From Myxococcota bacterium (GTDB lineage Bacteria > Myxococcota_C > UBA6777), in contig CAUJFU010000412.1 of assembly GCA_963169055.1 (NCBI GenBank), positions 1 to 54,102 of the forward strand: 54,102 nt of DNA, in the 5' to 3' direction. Numbering within the stretch: the stretch's first letter is position 1; each line of letters starts with the position of its first letter. Shown here one piece after another: positions 32,270-41,717 of this stretch. Both the position numbers and the translations under genes were made by a program. Under the pieces are notes generated by a model. It was not told the DNA's origin, searched no databases, and was given only the letters and a program-made list of their open reading frames with translations.

Positions 32270-34111
32270 TCACAACAAGATCGAAAAACTCAATACGATG
32301 CTCTGATCAAAAGACCACTTGTCTAAGCCCGCAACAACGGGCGTTGCAGGGTCGCGTCGAACACGCAGCCGATAGAACAACGACGCATAATGCGACAAAC
32401 GCAAGGTGATCGTCGTGCGCCATGTGATATCGAAATCATCAAAGGCTGTAAACGGCGCAAGCATATCGAACTCGGTGGTGAAGGTTAGAAATCGGGTGAT
32501 CTGTCCTGTCGCAACGACCGCCAATTCGATGCCTTCACGATGAGACCACGTTTTGCGAAAAAAACGCAGGTGGATGTGTTGTTCTTGATTCGCGGTATTA
32601 GGGCAACGCGAAGTGTTCCAAGGAGCGGAAGGATCGCGCAGGTTGGGATCACGACAACGCGCAGAATAGTCGCTCGTGGTGGTCGCTCCGCCCTGAAACA
32701 CGGCCCGCGCTACTTCTTGGCGAAACCCAACCCCCACCAAGACCCGCAGATCCAACCAAGAATACTGCAAGGCTTGAAGATTCACCCCAAGCCCTTGCTT
32801 GATCAACAAAGGATCCCAAAAATCGCTCAAGTCGATCCGATCCGCTGCGCTTCCTTTGGCATCCGTCAACAGAGAACAAGCCGCCTCTGTTTCGCATCGA
32901 AAGATCGAAGCCCCGATCGAGCGCTCCAGATCGGAGATATAGTACGTCCCCGGGAAGATATTGCTCTCCAACCCCACCCGCGCATAAGGCCCCAAAAAGC
33001 TCAAGATCCGATAGATATAAATCGCTTCCAGTTCGACACGATCCGCGCTTTTTCGCAGATCGATCTGATCGATCCGTGAAAAGTTGGGGATCGTAAAACC
33101 CAATTCGACGTTCAAAAAGCTCCGAAAGAAGTGACGTTCGGTATTGTACGTTGCGCGGCCTGTAAAAAACGTCGTCAAGCTAAACCGATGCCCGGGCGTT
33201 GTCGCTGGCACATTTTCCACGTTGTTCCACAGAAAGTTTCCCGACAACTGCAAACTCCACGTCCACGCTCCCTGTCGCTCCAGACCCAACTGGCGCAACA
33301 ACAACACCCCTCCCCCTCGCACTCGACCATCGTTTCGGTCTTTGATCAGTCGGAAAAAAGTCCCTTCCCCTTCATTCACTTGTACGGTCAGAAAATCTGT
33401 CCGCGCAAGATAAGTATCCCCCACTTGAACAATCATATAAAGTCCGGGCGGCAACAACCACGGTCGCACTTTCTCCCCGATCCGCTCGTCTGCACCGATC
33501 CCCGTCCCGATGCCACGCCGCGATTCAAGATGGATCAAGTCATACGTTCCACGAAACTGCACCAACGATTCATCCTGCACCAAGATCACCAACGCCGCCC
33601 AACGCGCCCGAATGATCGTCAGTTGCGAGGCATACACGCGAACATGATAACGCGGTAACACCGTACCTGAACGCGAGCCGATCTGCACCGTGTAGCGCCC
33701 GGGATAAACGAAGGCTTTCTTGCCTGTCGGGTTGGTTGCGACTTGGCGACCTTTCGTATCATAAACAATGTACGAAGTTTGCGAGACATTTTGTTGCTGG
33801 ATGATGCGCGGTACAAAGATCGCCCCCAAACGCGGAGGGATCGGCACAGGATCGCTACCGATTTGACGGCGCAACTCGTCCATCTCGTCCGATTTCACGA
33901 GAGAACGAACCTCTTCGCGCAAGCCGGCCATCCCTTTCTCTAACTGTTGTGGCGTCAACACCAAGACGTTTTGAGGCGTGGCTTCACGATCGGAAAAGAT
34001 CCCGCCCCCCGGGATCGCTTGCGGGGGGGCCGATACGGCCTCTCGCAGACCTCCCCACACGATCCCGCTCACGATCAAACACACCCACCAACACCGTACA
34101 AAAGCATCCAT
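32270..34111 (-). CDS. outer-membrane beta-barrel protein of the MCE operon
   Basis: About 613 residues with a signal peptide (about 1-27, ending VSA). The N-terminal half (about 30-290) contains a short helical stretch (QLEKGMAGLREEVRSL) and beta-rich soluble domains. The C-terminal half (about 290-613) alternates polar and hydrophobic residues in strands and ends in SFSILL, as for a barrel inserted by BamA. I recognise no exact family. I choose the ATG at 34109-34111 (GGAG seven bases upstream); a frame to 34129 has no such site. It is the last gene of the MCE operon, 60 bases after an MCE gene. It may be the outer-membrane end of the lipid pathway (inference). Confidence 0.72.
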   Translation of the reverse strand: MDAFVRCWWVCLIVSGIVWGGLREAVSAPPQAIPGGGIFSDREATPQNVLVLTPQQLEKGMAGLREEVRSLVKSDEMDELRRQIGSDPVPIPPRLGAIFVPRIIQQQNVSQTSYIVYDTKGRQVATNPTGKKAFVYPGRYTVQIGSRSGTVLPRYHVRVYASQLTIIRARWAALVILVQDESLVQFRGTYDLIHLESRRGIGTGIGADERIGEKVRPWLLPPGLYMIVQVGDTYLARTDFLTVQVNEGEGTFFRLIKDRNDGRVRGGGVLLLRQLGLERQGAWTWSLQLSGNFLWNNVENVPATTPGHRFSLTTFFTGRATYNTERHFFRSFLNVELGFTIPNFSRIDQIDLRKSADRVELEAIYIYRILSFLGPYARVGLESNIFPGTYYISDLERSIGASIFRCETEAACSLLTDAKGSAADRIDLSDFWDPLLIKQGLGVNLQALQYSWLDLRVLVGVGFRQEVARAVFQGGATTTSDYSARCRDPNLRDPSAPWNTSRCPNTANQEQHIHLRFFRKTWSHREGIELAVVATGQITRFLTFTTEFDMLAPFTAFDDFDITWRTTITLRLSHYASLFYRLRVRRDPATPVVAGLDKWSFDQSIVLSFSILL

Positions 34112-34171
34112 CCAAGCACTCCAATCCATCCGAAATGGCTTCGCTCAACCACCCCAAAACTCGGCCACGGC

Positions 34172-35410
34172 TTATTCCTTGACAATCAGGCCGCCTTTTT
34201 TGTTTTCATCCCGCGATATCACAAGGCGGATCAAAGAACGAAAGATCCGAGAACGCTTGACTTGGCCCAAGATCGCTTTGAAGTCCTCAAATGCTGTGGG
34301 GTCGTTGATCAACGCCCCCAAAGAGCCTTTCCCAGTGCGGATATCGCGCAAGATCGTGCGGATATCGTCGGTCGATCGGTTGAGGTTGGTGAGGATCTGA
34401 CTGGTTTCTGGATCGAACAGCAACTTGTTCAGCAACGTCCCAGACTTACGCGGGGCTGAAAGCAAGACTTTGAGCGCTCGGGTGATATCTGCGGCTCCCT
34501 TCGCGGTGTCTTCGAGCGAAGTCAACAACACGCGGCCCTCCTTGGACAACAACATCCGATGCAGCATGGTCCCGGGACGTTGGACACCTCGCAAAAAGCG
34601 AGAGACCTGCGCCCCCGTATCTGCGAGTCCTTGGATGGTTCGGCGCACCTCCACAACGGAACCTTGGACGCTGCGCGAAAGCTCTTTGGAAAACAACAGA
34701 TCGTGCGCAAGCCCCGGGCCTGTGCGCACCTTGCCCATCATCCCGTCCACCGAAGCAACGATGCCTTTGATGTTTGCCGTGAGCTGTTGGTCTTTGTATT
34801 GACCAAGGATATCATTGATCAAAGAGACGGTCTTTCCGGCATCCTTCGCGATATCTTTGACCTGCACAAGGATCTCCGAAAGTCCTTTGGGCGTTTCGCC
34901 TTGGACATCCCCCTCTGCTTTTAAGCTCGATCCCTTCGTACCAATCGAGATATCCACCAAGGAGTCCCCAAGCAGCCCTTTTCCTTTGACGTTCGCAACA
35001 GAATCTGCCCGAATCTTCGACAAGATCGAAGATTCGATCTTCATCCGAACGCGGATACTGCGTGGGTTTGCCTTCGGTGTGCTTTGAAGTTCTTTCGGGA
35101 CGGCCTGCCCTGCATCTTTCAACAACGCGATCATCTCTTGGTTTCGCTTGGTTTCGCGTTCAAGATCTTTTTGCTTTTCTTCGGCAGACATCAGCCAGAT
35201 CTTGTCCACCACGCCGATCTTAAACCCTGAAAGCGTCACCATCGACCCCACGCTCAAGCCTGCGACGTTCTCAAACGACGAATACACCGAGACTTGTTTG
35301 TCGAAGGTGCGGTTGGCGGTCCCCACAATAAAAATGACCACCCCACCAAGCAACAGCGCAGCGATCAAGAAGACGCCCACACGGATCTCTATGGTTCTTT
35401 CCGAAGCCAT
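34172..35410 (-). CDS. MCE/MlaD-family lipid-transport protein (second copy)
   Basis: One N-terminal membrane helix (about 10-30) and one MCE domain (about 38-125; FENVAGLSVGSMVTLSGFKIGVV), then a long helical region to residue 412. MCE proteins form hexameric rings or tubes in the periplasm that carry phospholipids between inner and outer membrane. The domain has an insert rich in Lys and Glu (about 75-105). AAGGAG precedes the ATG. The start is six bases past the stop of the other MCE gene. The helical part shares a pattern with it (GPGLAHDLL, GTLLNKLLFDPE), so the pair arose by duplication and may form a mixed ring. Confidence 0.9.
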   Translation of the reverse strand: MASERTIEIRVGVFLIAALLLGGVVIFIVGTANRTFDKQVSVYSSFENVAGLSVGSMVTLSGFKIGVVDKIWLMSAEEKQKDLERETKRNQEMIALLKDAGQAVPKELQSTPKANPRSIRVRMKIESSILSKIRADSVANVKGKGLLGDSLVDISIGTKGSSLKAEGDVQGETPKGLSEILVQVKDIAKDAGKTVSLINDILGQYKDQQLTANIKGIVASVDGMMGKVRTGPGLAHDLLFSKELSRSVQGSVVEVRRTIQGLADTGAQVSRFLRGVQRPGTMLHRMLLSKEGRVLLTSLEDTAKGAADITRALKVLLSAPRKSGTLLNKLLFDPETSQILTNLNRSTDDIRTILRDIRTGKGSLGALINDPTAFEDFKAILGQVKRSRIFRSLIRLVISRDENKKGGLIVKE

Positions 35411-35416
35411 CTCGGA

Positions 35417-36805
35417 TTACTCCTTGTCTTTTTGGGCATCGCCCTTGCGTTGAGAACGCTCTTTGTTTTCGGAGCCGATGAAAAAATGAACCGCCGAAGC
35501 CCATCCTTGTAAGTTCTTGAGCATGATCACCAGATCCGCGTACGCGCTTGCATCATAAAGAAGCGCCCCGATCGATCCGCGACCGTCCCGTAACTTCCGA
35601 ATGATCCGACGCATCTCGTGACTCGCGACGCGAACGTTGACGAGCATCTTGGCTGCTTCGGGATCGAACAGCATACGGTTCACAAAAGTGCCTTGCCGTT
35701 GCGGTGCTTTAAGCAAAAGATGGACTTCTTTTAACACCAGCGCTGCCAACCCCAGCAGTTCTTGCGAGAGCGCCAACAAACGCCGACCATCCGAAGAAAG
35801 CAACAAGTGTCGAATCAATGTCCCGCGTTTTTGTACACCTTTGAGGATTTCGCTGACTTCGCCGCCGAGATCCGCCATGTGACGGATCGCGAGACGCACA
35901 TCGTTTAATAAGATCCGAGCATCCCGCGCCAAACGACGGGAGGTCAGCAGATCGTGAGCCAACCCCGGCCCACGATTGCCTTGCGCAAGCATCTGATCCG
36001 TGTGTTCCAAGATGCCCTTGAGATGGCGCCAAAGCACAGGATCGCCCAACTCTGCAAGGAAATAATTGATCAAGGTAAGACTACGCCGAAGTTGATCCGC
36101 GATCTTGTTAATATCCCCGATCACTTCAACCACTTGAGCATCTGAAGCACCCTCTAACTCCGCATCACGCGGTAGATCCATCGAAGGCACGACTCCACGC
36201 AAGAGGCTCGTCGAGACATCGACCACCGCACGCCCCAACATCCCCTTGCCTCGGATGGTTGCCACCGAATCTTTGCCTAACCACGGAAAAAAAGAGCGCG
36301 ACACACGCACACGCACACGCAAAGAACGCGCAACCATCGGAACTTCCCAACGCACTTCAGTCCCTTTGGGTGTTTTCATCCGCACCTTACGCAAAAACTT
36401 AGGCAAAGCTTGCTCAACAGCGGTTTCGATCTTGCCCTCACGTTCGGCAAGATCAACGATATCGTTGAATTGCTTTCGGATGCTTTGAAGATACAAGGCA
36501 CGCACACGCTGCAACATCAAGGGCCGCAGATACAGCCGTCGTTGCGCTTGTTGCGCAAGATCTCTTTGTTGCTCATCGGGCCGAAGTAGCCGAACACTTT
36601 CGACCACCCCCACGTTCATTCCCGCAATGGTCGCAAAAGCGCCTTCGTAGATCCCCTCAACAGAGCGATAGTTCGCGCTGATGTAGCCGCGTTCCTCAAA
36701 CAGCCTTGTCGCCGAGCCGATCAAATAGACCACCCATGCCGTACACAACAAAGAAGCGAGGCAAAACAAAAACACCCGAACGTACACGGATATCGATAGC
36801 TGCAT
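35417..36805 (-). CDS. MCE/MlaD-family lipid-transport protein (first copy)
   Basis: A 462-residue paralogue of the MCE protein downstream: membrane helix (about 8-30), diverged MCE domain (about 38-60 and 150-200; YRSVEGIYEGAFATIAGMNV and KDSVATIRGKGMLGRAVVDVS, with a large insert between) and a helical C-terminus (GNRGPGLAHDLLTSRR, GTFVNRMLFDPEAA). The tail ends in a charged Lys/Asp stretch. It lies 11 bases after the ATPase gene. The two MCE proteins probably work with the MlaE/MlaF pair encoded just upstream. Confidence 0.88.
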   Translation of the reverse strand: MQLSISVYVRVFLFCLASLLCTAWVVYLIGSATRLFEERGYISANYRSVEGIYEGAFATIAGMNVGVVESVRLLRPDEQQRDLAQQAQRRLYLRPLMLQRVRALYLQSIRKQFNDIVDLAEREGKIETAVEQALPKFLRKVRMKTPKGTEVRWEVPMVARSLRVRVRVSRSFFPWLGKDSVATIRGKGMLGRAVVDVSTSLLRGVVPSMDLPRDAELEGASDAQVVEVIGDINKIADQLRRSLTLINYFLAELGDPVLWRHLKGILEHTDQMLAQGNRGPGLAHDLLTSRRLARDARILLNDVRLAIRHMADLGGEVSEILKGVQKRGTLIRHLLLSSDGRRLLALSQELLGLAALVLKEVHLLLKAPQRQGTFVNRMLFDPEAAKMLVNVRVASHEMRRIIRKLRDGRGSIGALLYDASAYADLVIMLKNLQGWASAVHFFIGSENKERSQRKGDAQKDKE

Positions 36806-36816
36806 CTTGCCCTCGC

Positions 36817-37614
36817 CTATTCTTCTTCGTCTGGAATTCCACGAAGGAAGTTTTGTAAGATCTCATCCTCCGCGCTGCGCATCTCCTGAACTGTACCGAT
36901 GCGATGGATGCGCCGACCCGAAAGAAACGCGATGCGATCGGAAAAATAAAAGGCTCCGCCCATATCATGCGTGATCACCATCGCGGTGACTCCCCGCTCT
37001 TGTTGCACGGTGCGGATCAACTTGTTGACGCGAACGGTACTTTCTGGATCAAGACCCGTCGTGGGCTCGTCATACAAAATGACTTCGGGCTGCATGACGA
37101 TCGAACGCGCCAGACCGACCAGCTTGCGCATCCCACCCGATAGTTCGGAAGGATAGCGCGCAGCAAAAGAGCGCGGAAGATTGATCAGATCAAGTTGCGC
37201 TTCGACTCGCTCACGGATCGCCGTCTCCTCCAAGCGCAGATGTTCGCGCAACGGGTACGCGATATTCTCGAAGACTGTAAGCGAATCGAAAAGAGCCGCC
37301 AACTGAAACACCATCGAGATCCGTTTGCGCACTTCGATGAGCTGAAACTCCGATAGCTTGGTCAAATCCACCCCTCGATACAAGATCTGCCCCGTATCTG
37401 CGGTCAGCAAACCGATCAAGATCTTGATCATCACGCTCTTGCCTTGCCCTGATCCCCCAAGGATCGTCAACGTCTCTCCTGACAAGACATCGAAATGCAG
37501 ATCTTCGTAGATGCGCTTGCTACCGAAAGCCTTTTGCACATGAACATAACGGATCAGCGGTTCTCCCGCAGGAACGGGTGTTTCGTCAAATTGAACAGCG
37601 AAGCCTGCGCACAT
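36817..37614 (-). CDS. mlaF: MlaF-like ABC transporter ATPase
   Basis: ATPase that powers the MCE lipid-transport complex at the inner membrane. Walker A is GGSGQGKS, the Q-loop is in FQLAALFD, the signature is LSGGMRK, Walker B is EVILYDEP followed by TTGLDP, and the switch His is in VITHDMGG. The LSGGM form and the short FDSLTVFENIAYPLREH segment are typical of MlaF/Mkl ATPases. I take the ATG at 37612-37614; a GTG three codons earlier (37623) is also possible. It lies 15 bases after the mlaE stop. Confidence 0.93.
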   Translation of the reverse strand: MCAGFAVQFDETPVPAGEPLIRYVHVQKAFGSKRIYEDLHFDVLSGETLTILGGSGQGKSVMIKILIGLLTADTGQILYRGVDLTKLSEFQLIEVRKRISMVFQLAALFDSLTVFENIAYPLREHLRLEETAIRERVEAQLDLINLPRSFAARYPSELSGGMRKLVGLARSIVMQPEVILYDEPTTGLDPESTVRVNKLIRTVQQERGVTAMVITHDMGGAFYFSDRIAFLSGRRIHRIGTVQEMRSAEDEILQNFLRGIPDEEE

Positions 37615-37629
37615 ACATCCCACCCAACC

Positions 37630-38424
37630 TTATCGAAAAACCACCAACAAGATCTGCGTCAAAAAGAAATCGCTGATCAACACGCTGATGCTAATCAATT
37701 CAACGGTCCCCGTGGTTGAAAGCCCCACACCTTGGGTTCCGCCTTGCGTGTTGAAACCTTGGTAGCAACCGATCACAGCCACCAAAAAGCCGAACACAAC
37801 AGCCTTAATCAAGCCCGTAAAAAAGTCGCCTAGATCCACAACGTCCAAAGACGATTGGTAGAAAAACAAGGGTGGAATATTAAACTGACTGGACGAAAGT
37901 CCTTGAGCAGCCAAAAACCCCGTAATATCGGCAAAAACAGTCAGCATCGGCATGATAATCAAACTGGCTGCAAGACGCGGTACGATCAGCTTGCGGATCG
38001 GATCTGCACCCAACGCACGGATCGCGTCGATCTGCTCTCCGACCTTCATCGAACCCAACTCCGCCGCCATCCCACTACCGATCCGCCCTCCGACGATCAA
38101 AGCCGTCAACACAGGAGCCAACTCACGAAACAAAGAAACCGCAACCACCGGCCCCACATAATCTTGCGCACCAAACTTCCCAAGGCCGTAGGCAAATTGA
38201 AGCGCCATCACGCCCCCGATCGCCGCAGCCGTCAACAAGCCGATCCGCAACGAGCGCACGCCCAAAAGCTCGATTTGGGCGATCACTGCGCGCAGATCGT
38301 AAGGAGGCAAGACCATGCGCCACGCAGCTAAGTACGACAACCGCGTGATCGAACCGATAAACCAGACGTATTCGATAGCACGCGCACCGACTGTTTGAAA
38401 CAAAGAAACAAACCAAGCGCTCAT
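37630..38424 (-). CDS. mlaE: MlaE-family ABC transporter permease
   Basis: A 264-residue inner-membrane permease of the MlaE/TTG2B family. It has about five helices and family motifs PVLTALIVGGRIGSGMAAELG, cytoplasmic GADPIRKLIVPR, and the C-terminal Gly-rich segment GCYQGFNTQGGTQGVG. It forms the membrane base on which the MCE ring sits. Its ATG overlaps the stop of the upstream lipoprotein gene (ATGA), so translation is coupled. Confidence 0.94.
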   Translation of the reverse strand: MSAWFVSLFQTVGARAIEYVWFIGSITRLSYLAAWRMVLPPYDLRAVIAQIELLGVRSLRIGLLTAAAIGGVMALQFAYGLGKFGAQDYVGPVVAVSLFRELAPVLTALIVGGRIGSGMAAELGSMKVGEQIDAIRALGADPIRKLIVPRLAASLIIMPMLTVFADITGFLAAQGLSSSQFNIPPLFFYQSSLDVVDLGDFFTGLIKAVVFGFLVAVIGCYQGFNTQGGTQGVGLSTTGTVELISISVLISDFFLTQILLVVFR

Positions 38425-38969
38425 TGCGACAACACCCGAAATCCCGCGATCACACGATAGAAATCACCCACACCAAGGCCAAAATTCCACGGAAGCGTCA
38501 CATAAGCCATGTCGTAGATGCAGCGATTTTTTTTCATCACCAAAAGCGCCGCTTTCACGGGACGACCGTCCATGCGCGCAGTCATCTCTGTGTACAAAGC
38601 ATCGCGAGCATCGATGCGACGGCGCTCTTGCACCAACACCTTGCGCTGCGTCAGCCCGTAAAACAGGTGATCCGTCAAGATCCGCAATGGCACGTCTTCG
38701 TAATCTTTTCGGCAAGTCGAGTTGATCTGAATGGCAGCATTATAACCCTCATGGACGTAGGCGATGTTGTTCTCACTCACCCGCACAAAGCGCCAATCCT
38801 TTCCGATCTCGCCCACCCGATAGCGCATATCACCATCGTAATACACGCTTCCTTTGAGACCTGTGGCAGGGCATCCCCCCAGACACAACCATCCTCCCGC
38901 CAAGATCGCTGCCCCCCCCATACGAACCAAATATCTCAACCAAACCAACAAGCGAAGAGACCGCAACAT
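38421..38969 (-). CDS. small lipoprotein at the head of the MCE operon
   Basis: About 182 residues with a lipobox LGGC near residue 33. The mature part mixes charged and aromatic residues (YRVGEIGKDWRFVRV, AAIQINSTCRKDYED, LTDHLFYGL) and ends FYRVIAGFRVLSQ. I recognise no named family, though small lipoproteins of this kind stand next to MCE operons in deltaproteobacteria. I choose the ATG at 38967-38969 over a TTG at 38987. Overlap with mlaE ties it to lipid transport, perhaps as the periplasmic or outer-membrane partner (inference). Confidence 0.75.
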   Translation of the reverse strand: MLRSLRLLVWLRYLVRMGGAAILAGGWLCLGGCPATGLKGSVYYDGDMRYRVGEIGKDWRFVRVSENNIAYVHEGYNAAIQINSTCRKDYEDVPLRILTDHLFYGLTQRKVLVQERRRIDARDALYTEMTARMDGRPVKAALLVMKKNRCIYDMAYVTLPWNFGLGVGDFYRVIAGFRVLSQ

Positions 38970-39201
38970 ACTTCCATTCCTATCCAAACATCACCGCTTG
39001 AGCGCGCAAGCCACAACAAGCCTTCGCCCTTCAAGCGAAAAAAGAACGAAAAAGACGAAGGCAAGGCGATGTGCAACACACGAAGGCAATTCTCCGAAAG
39101 ACACTAACGAAAAACGCCGTAGCGCGTCAAGCACCACACAAAGCCATCCCACCCATCAACCCCCTCCCCATCCAAACGCCCCCATCGATCTCGTTTACAG
39201 G

Positions 39202-40644
39202 CTACCAATCTTCTTCGGGTTCATCGCCTCGACGGCGTGGGGGAGGACGACGGCGGGGTGTCGTGCGTGCATCGGGTTGAACACGTGCGCCGGGTTGGGT
39301 GCGTGCGCCGGGTTCCGTCTTGGTCGTGGCAGCGGGTTCTTCTTCGGGTTCTCCACCCCCTGCATCGACTCGCAAGATCGTGGGTGGTGGCAATTCGCCC
39401 GTGGTTGGGGACAATGGGCGGCCCTTCAGCTTTCTTGCAGCAGAGAACTTCATCCCAACCCGTGCAGCGATAGCCTTGATCTCAGGATTTCCGCGAACAA
39501 ACGCATCGCGAATCACCCCACCACCCGTTTGAAAACCAAGCGCAAGCAAGGCTTCTGCGGCGTACAAACGCACCAAGATATGCGGATCACGCAACGCCGC
39601 TTCGAGCGCTTCTTGTGTGCTCGGATCTTTGATCTCGACGAGTGCTTGCGCTGCATCGACGCGTGTATTGGAATTACTGTCTTTTAATAGACTTGCAAGA
39701 ACACTTCCGCCATCGCGTCGTCCGAGTCGACCGAGCGCATAACCCGCAGCGATCTGCACCTCTTTGGAGCCATCCTTGAGCAAGCCAGCCAGTTTGTCTC
39801 TCGCGGATTTTCCGCCAAGATCGCCCAGCGTCGTGGCTGCGATCTTGCGAGAACTCGCAGTATCCGAAGACAAATCCGCAGTAAACAGCTTGATCCAGCT
39901 TTTATCGCCCAATTGCTTGAGCGATTGCGCCAATTGAGCGCGCACACGGCGGTTGTTGTTGCTGGTCATCTGCTCGCGCAAAAACTCCGCCACACCGCGA
40001 TCTTTGACCTCGCCAAGAAAGCGTGCGCACATCAGCTTGGATCCGCCCGTTTCTTTTTGATAGCACGTCTGTAAAGCTTCCATTCCGCCCTTGTCACGGA
40101 GTTGAGCAAGCGCCAACGCCGCTTGGTAGCGCACAAAAGGGCGGCGCTCTTCAAGCAACTTGCGCAGCGGCTTCACCGCGCTCTTGTCGCCCAATTCGCC
40201 GAGCGCTTCTGCGGCTTTCATGCGCGTCAAAAAGTTCGGCGAAGACAACAACGGCAACAGCGCCTTGACCGCTTCTTTTTTCTTCATCTTGCCCAAAAAC
40301 TCGGCGGCCACTTGTTGGCCTTTTCCATCCGAGCCCTTCAGCAGATCGCGGGTGTACGACCAAACCAACTTGCCCAAGACTTCGGGATCTTCGCTGTCAT
40401 TCATCGCCACCAACACTTCGTAAGCACGCAACGCCTTTTCCACTTGGCCCAACTGCGCAAGCGCATCCACCCGCAAGGCCACGGCTTGCTTCATATACTT
40501 ATCGAGTTGTTTGAGCGCAGCCTTCGCTTGCCCTTTTTTGAGTTGTCCTTTGAGCGTGTCCAGTTCTCCCGCATGGGCCGGAACCAAAGCACACAAACCC
40601 CAAAGAATCCATGTCGCAAAACCAATCGCGGTTTGTCTCTGCAT
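39202..40644 (-). CDS. secreted HEAT-repeat protein
   Basis: A signal peptide (about 1-26, ending AHA) precedes a helical region (27-110) and about eight HEAT/PBS-lyase repeats (about 110-400; AAEALGELGDKSAVKPLRKL, AGYALGRLGRRDGGSVLASL, AAQALVEIKDPSTQEALEAA). The tail is Pro/Thr/Arg-rich with a repeat (GARTQPGARVQPDART) and ends EPEEDW. HEAT solenoids bind other proteins; no enzymatic residues are visible. The start is ATG 40642-40644 or a TTG just before it, both behind AAGGAGA. It lies 15 bases after the metallopeptidase gene, so the two are co-expressed. Confidence 0.82.
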   Translation of the reverse strand: MQRQTAIGFATWILWGLCALVPAHAGELDTLKGQLKKGQAKAALKQLDKYMKQAVALRVDALAQLGQVEKALRAYEVLVAMNDSEDPEVLGKLVWSYTRDLLKGSDGKGQQVAAEFLGKMKKKEAVKALLPLLSSPNFLTRMKAAEALGELGDKSAVKPLRKLLEERRPFVRYQAALALAQLRDKGGMEALQTCYQKETGGSKLMCARFLGEVKDRGVAEFLREQMTSNNNRRVRAQLAQSLKQLGDKSWIKLFTADLSSDTASSRKIAATTLGDLGGKSARDKLAGLLKDGSKEVQIAAGYALGRLGRRDGGSVLASLLKDSNSNTRVDAAQALVEIKDPSTQEALEAALRDPHILVRLYAAEALLALGFQTGGGVIRDAFVRGNPEIKAIAARVGMKFSAARKLKGRPLSPTTGELPPPTILRVDAGGGEPEEEPAATTKTEPGARTQPGARVQPDARTTPRRRPPPRRRGDEPEEDW

Positions 40645-40659
40645 CAAGTTTTGTCTCCT

Positions 40660-41628
40660 TTATGGTCTCAAGTGAACGGCGGGGAGATTGCCTTCTCTCG
40701 CTGTGGGATGCAAGGAGCAAGCTCCATGCGTCAAAAAAACGGAAGAGGATCGTATCAATAAGGAAGTATCGTCGAAGACAGATGGGGGGGATTGTTTGAA
40801 GAAAGACAACGAAGCGGCCTGTAAGTATTTGCGGGCAAAGTCATCTAGAAAACCTTGTACGCTGCTTCCGACTTGCTGCAAAAAGGCTTGATCGAATGTG
40901 TTTCCTGTGCGCATCGACCGCAACAATCGGCTCACCCCTTCTTGCTTGATTTTCTGTTGAAGTTCATCAAACAGCCAGTGACCGAGGCTATACAGCTCGT
41001 TTTGATAAAAACGCAACGCCTCCACAGATTCGAGCGCACGCCAAACTCGCTTCCCTTGGGGACTCGCAAAAAAAGAAGCCAAGCGCTCGACCGACAAACG
41101 CACATAACCTTGTTGTGCGGTCACAGACGCCATCCCCTCCCGAAACCACAGCGGAATCGAGCGCTTTTCCCAATCTTTTTGCTCGCAACACATCTGAAAC
41201 ATCGCAACATGCGCGATCTCGTGTGTCAACAGCTCCGTCAAAGGCCATTGATAAAATTGCCTGCGCCACGTACGAGGACTTTGCAACCAGATATCTCCAT
41301 AACGCGCCCAAGCCCGTACCCACGGCAAACGTAGCTGCAAAGCTTCTTCAAGTGACCGATGCGTCGGGAAGATCCGCAGGTGCAGCGGTGCTTCTAAGGT
41401 AGCCCAACGTTGATTCTCCCGCAAAGCATATAGCGTGGCTTTGAGCGTGTCCGAAACAACGGCAGCGTCCCGCTCAAAAAACGAAAGGCGCACCGATTTG
41501 GGAGCCTCACGCGGAGTCGCCCGCACCTCCATCGGAAAATCGGGGATGATCGCTTCACGATAACAACCCACCAACCCCAACACCCACCCCAAACACAACC
41601 ACACCAACATCCTTGCCTTCTTTTGCAT
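40660..41628 (-). CDS. lipoprotein with zinc metallopeptidase domain (HExxH, peptidase-MA-like)
   Basis: A lipobox LVGC (Cys22) gives a lipidated envelope protein of about 322 residues. HEIAH is at 136-140, and a third ligand Glu in WFREGMAS is at 164. The spacing of a gluzincin (HExxH, about 25 residues, then E-G-x-A) fits the peptidase-MA-like families. The ATG at 41626-41628 follows GGAG by six bases; a longer frame to 41661 is less likely. It stands between a pseudoprotease gene and a HEAT-repeat gene on the same strand. The substrate is unknown. Confidence 0.82.
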   Translation of the reverse strand: MQKKARMLVWLCLGWVLGLVGCYREAIIPDFPMEVRATPREAPKSVRLSFFERDAAVVSDTLKATLYALRENQRWATLEAPLHLRIFPTHRSLEEALQLRLPWVRAWARYGDIWLQSPRTWRRQFYQWPLTELLTHEIAHVAMFQMCCEQKDWEKRSIPLWFREGMASVTAQQGYVRLSVERLASFFASPQGKRVWRALESVEALRFYQNELYSLGHWLFDELQQKIKQEGVSRLLRSMRTGNTFDQAFLQQVGSSVQGFLDDFARKYLQAASLSFFKQSPPSVFDDTSLLIRSSSVFLTHGACSLHPTAREGNLPAVHLRP

Positions 41629-41717
41629 CCATCGCTCCAAAAAAAACAACTCAATCCTCACCCATCGGACTTACACAATTTATCGACGGCACGGGGCTTT
41701 GCTCACAAGCGGCGCAT

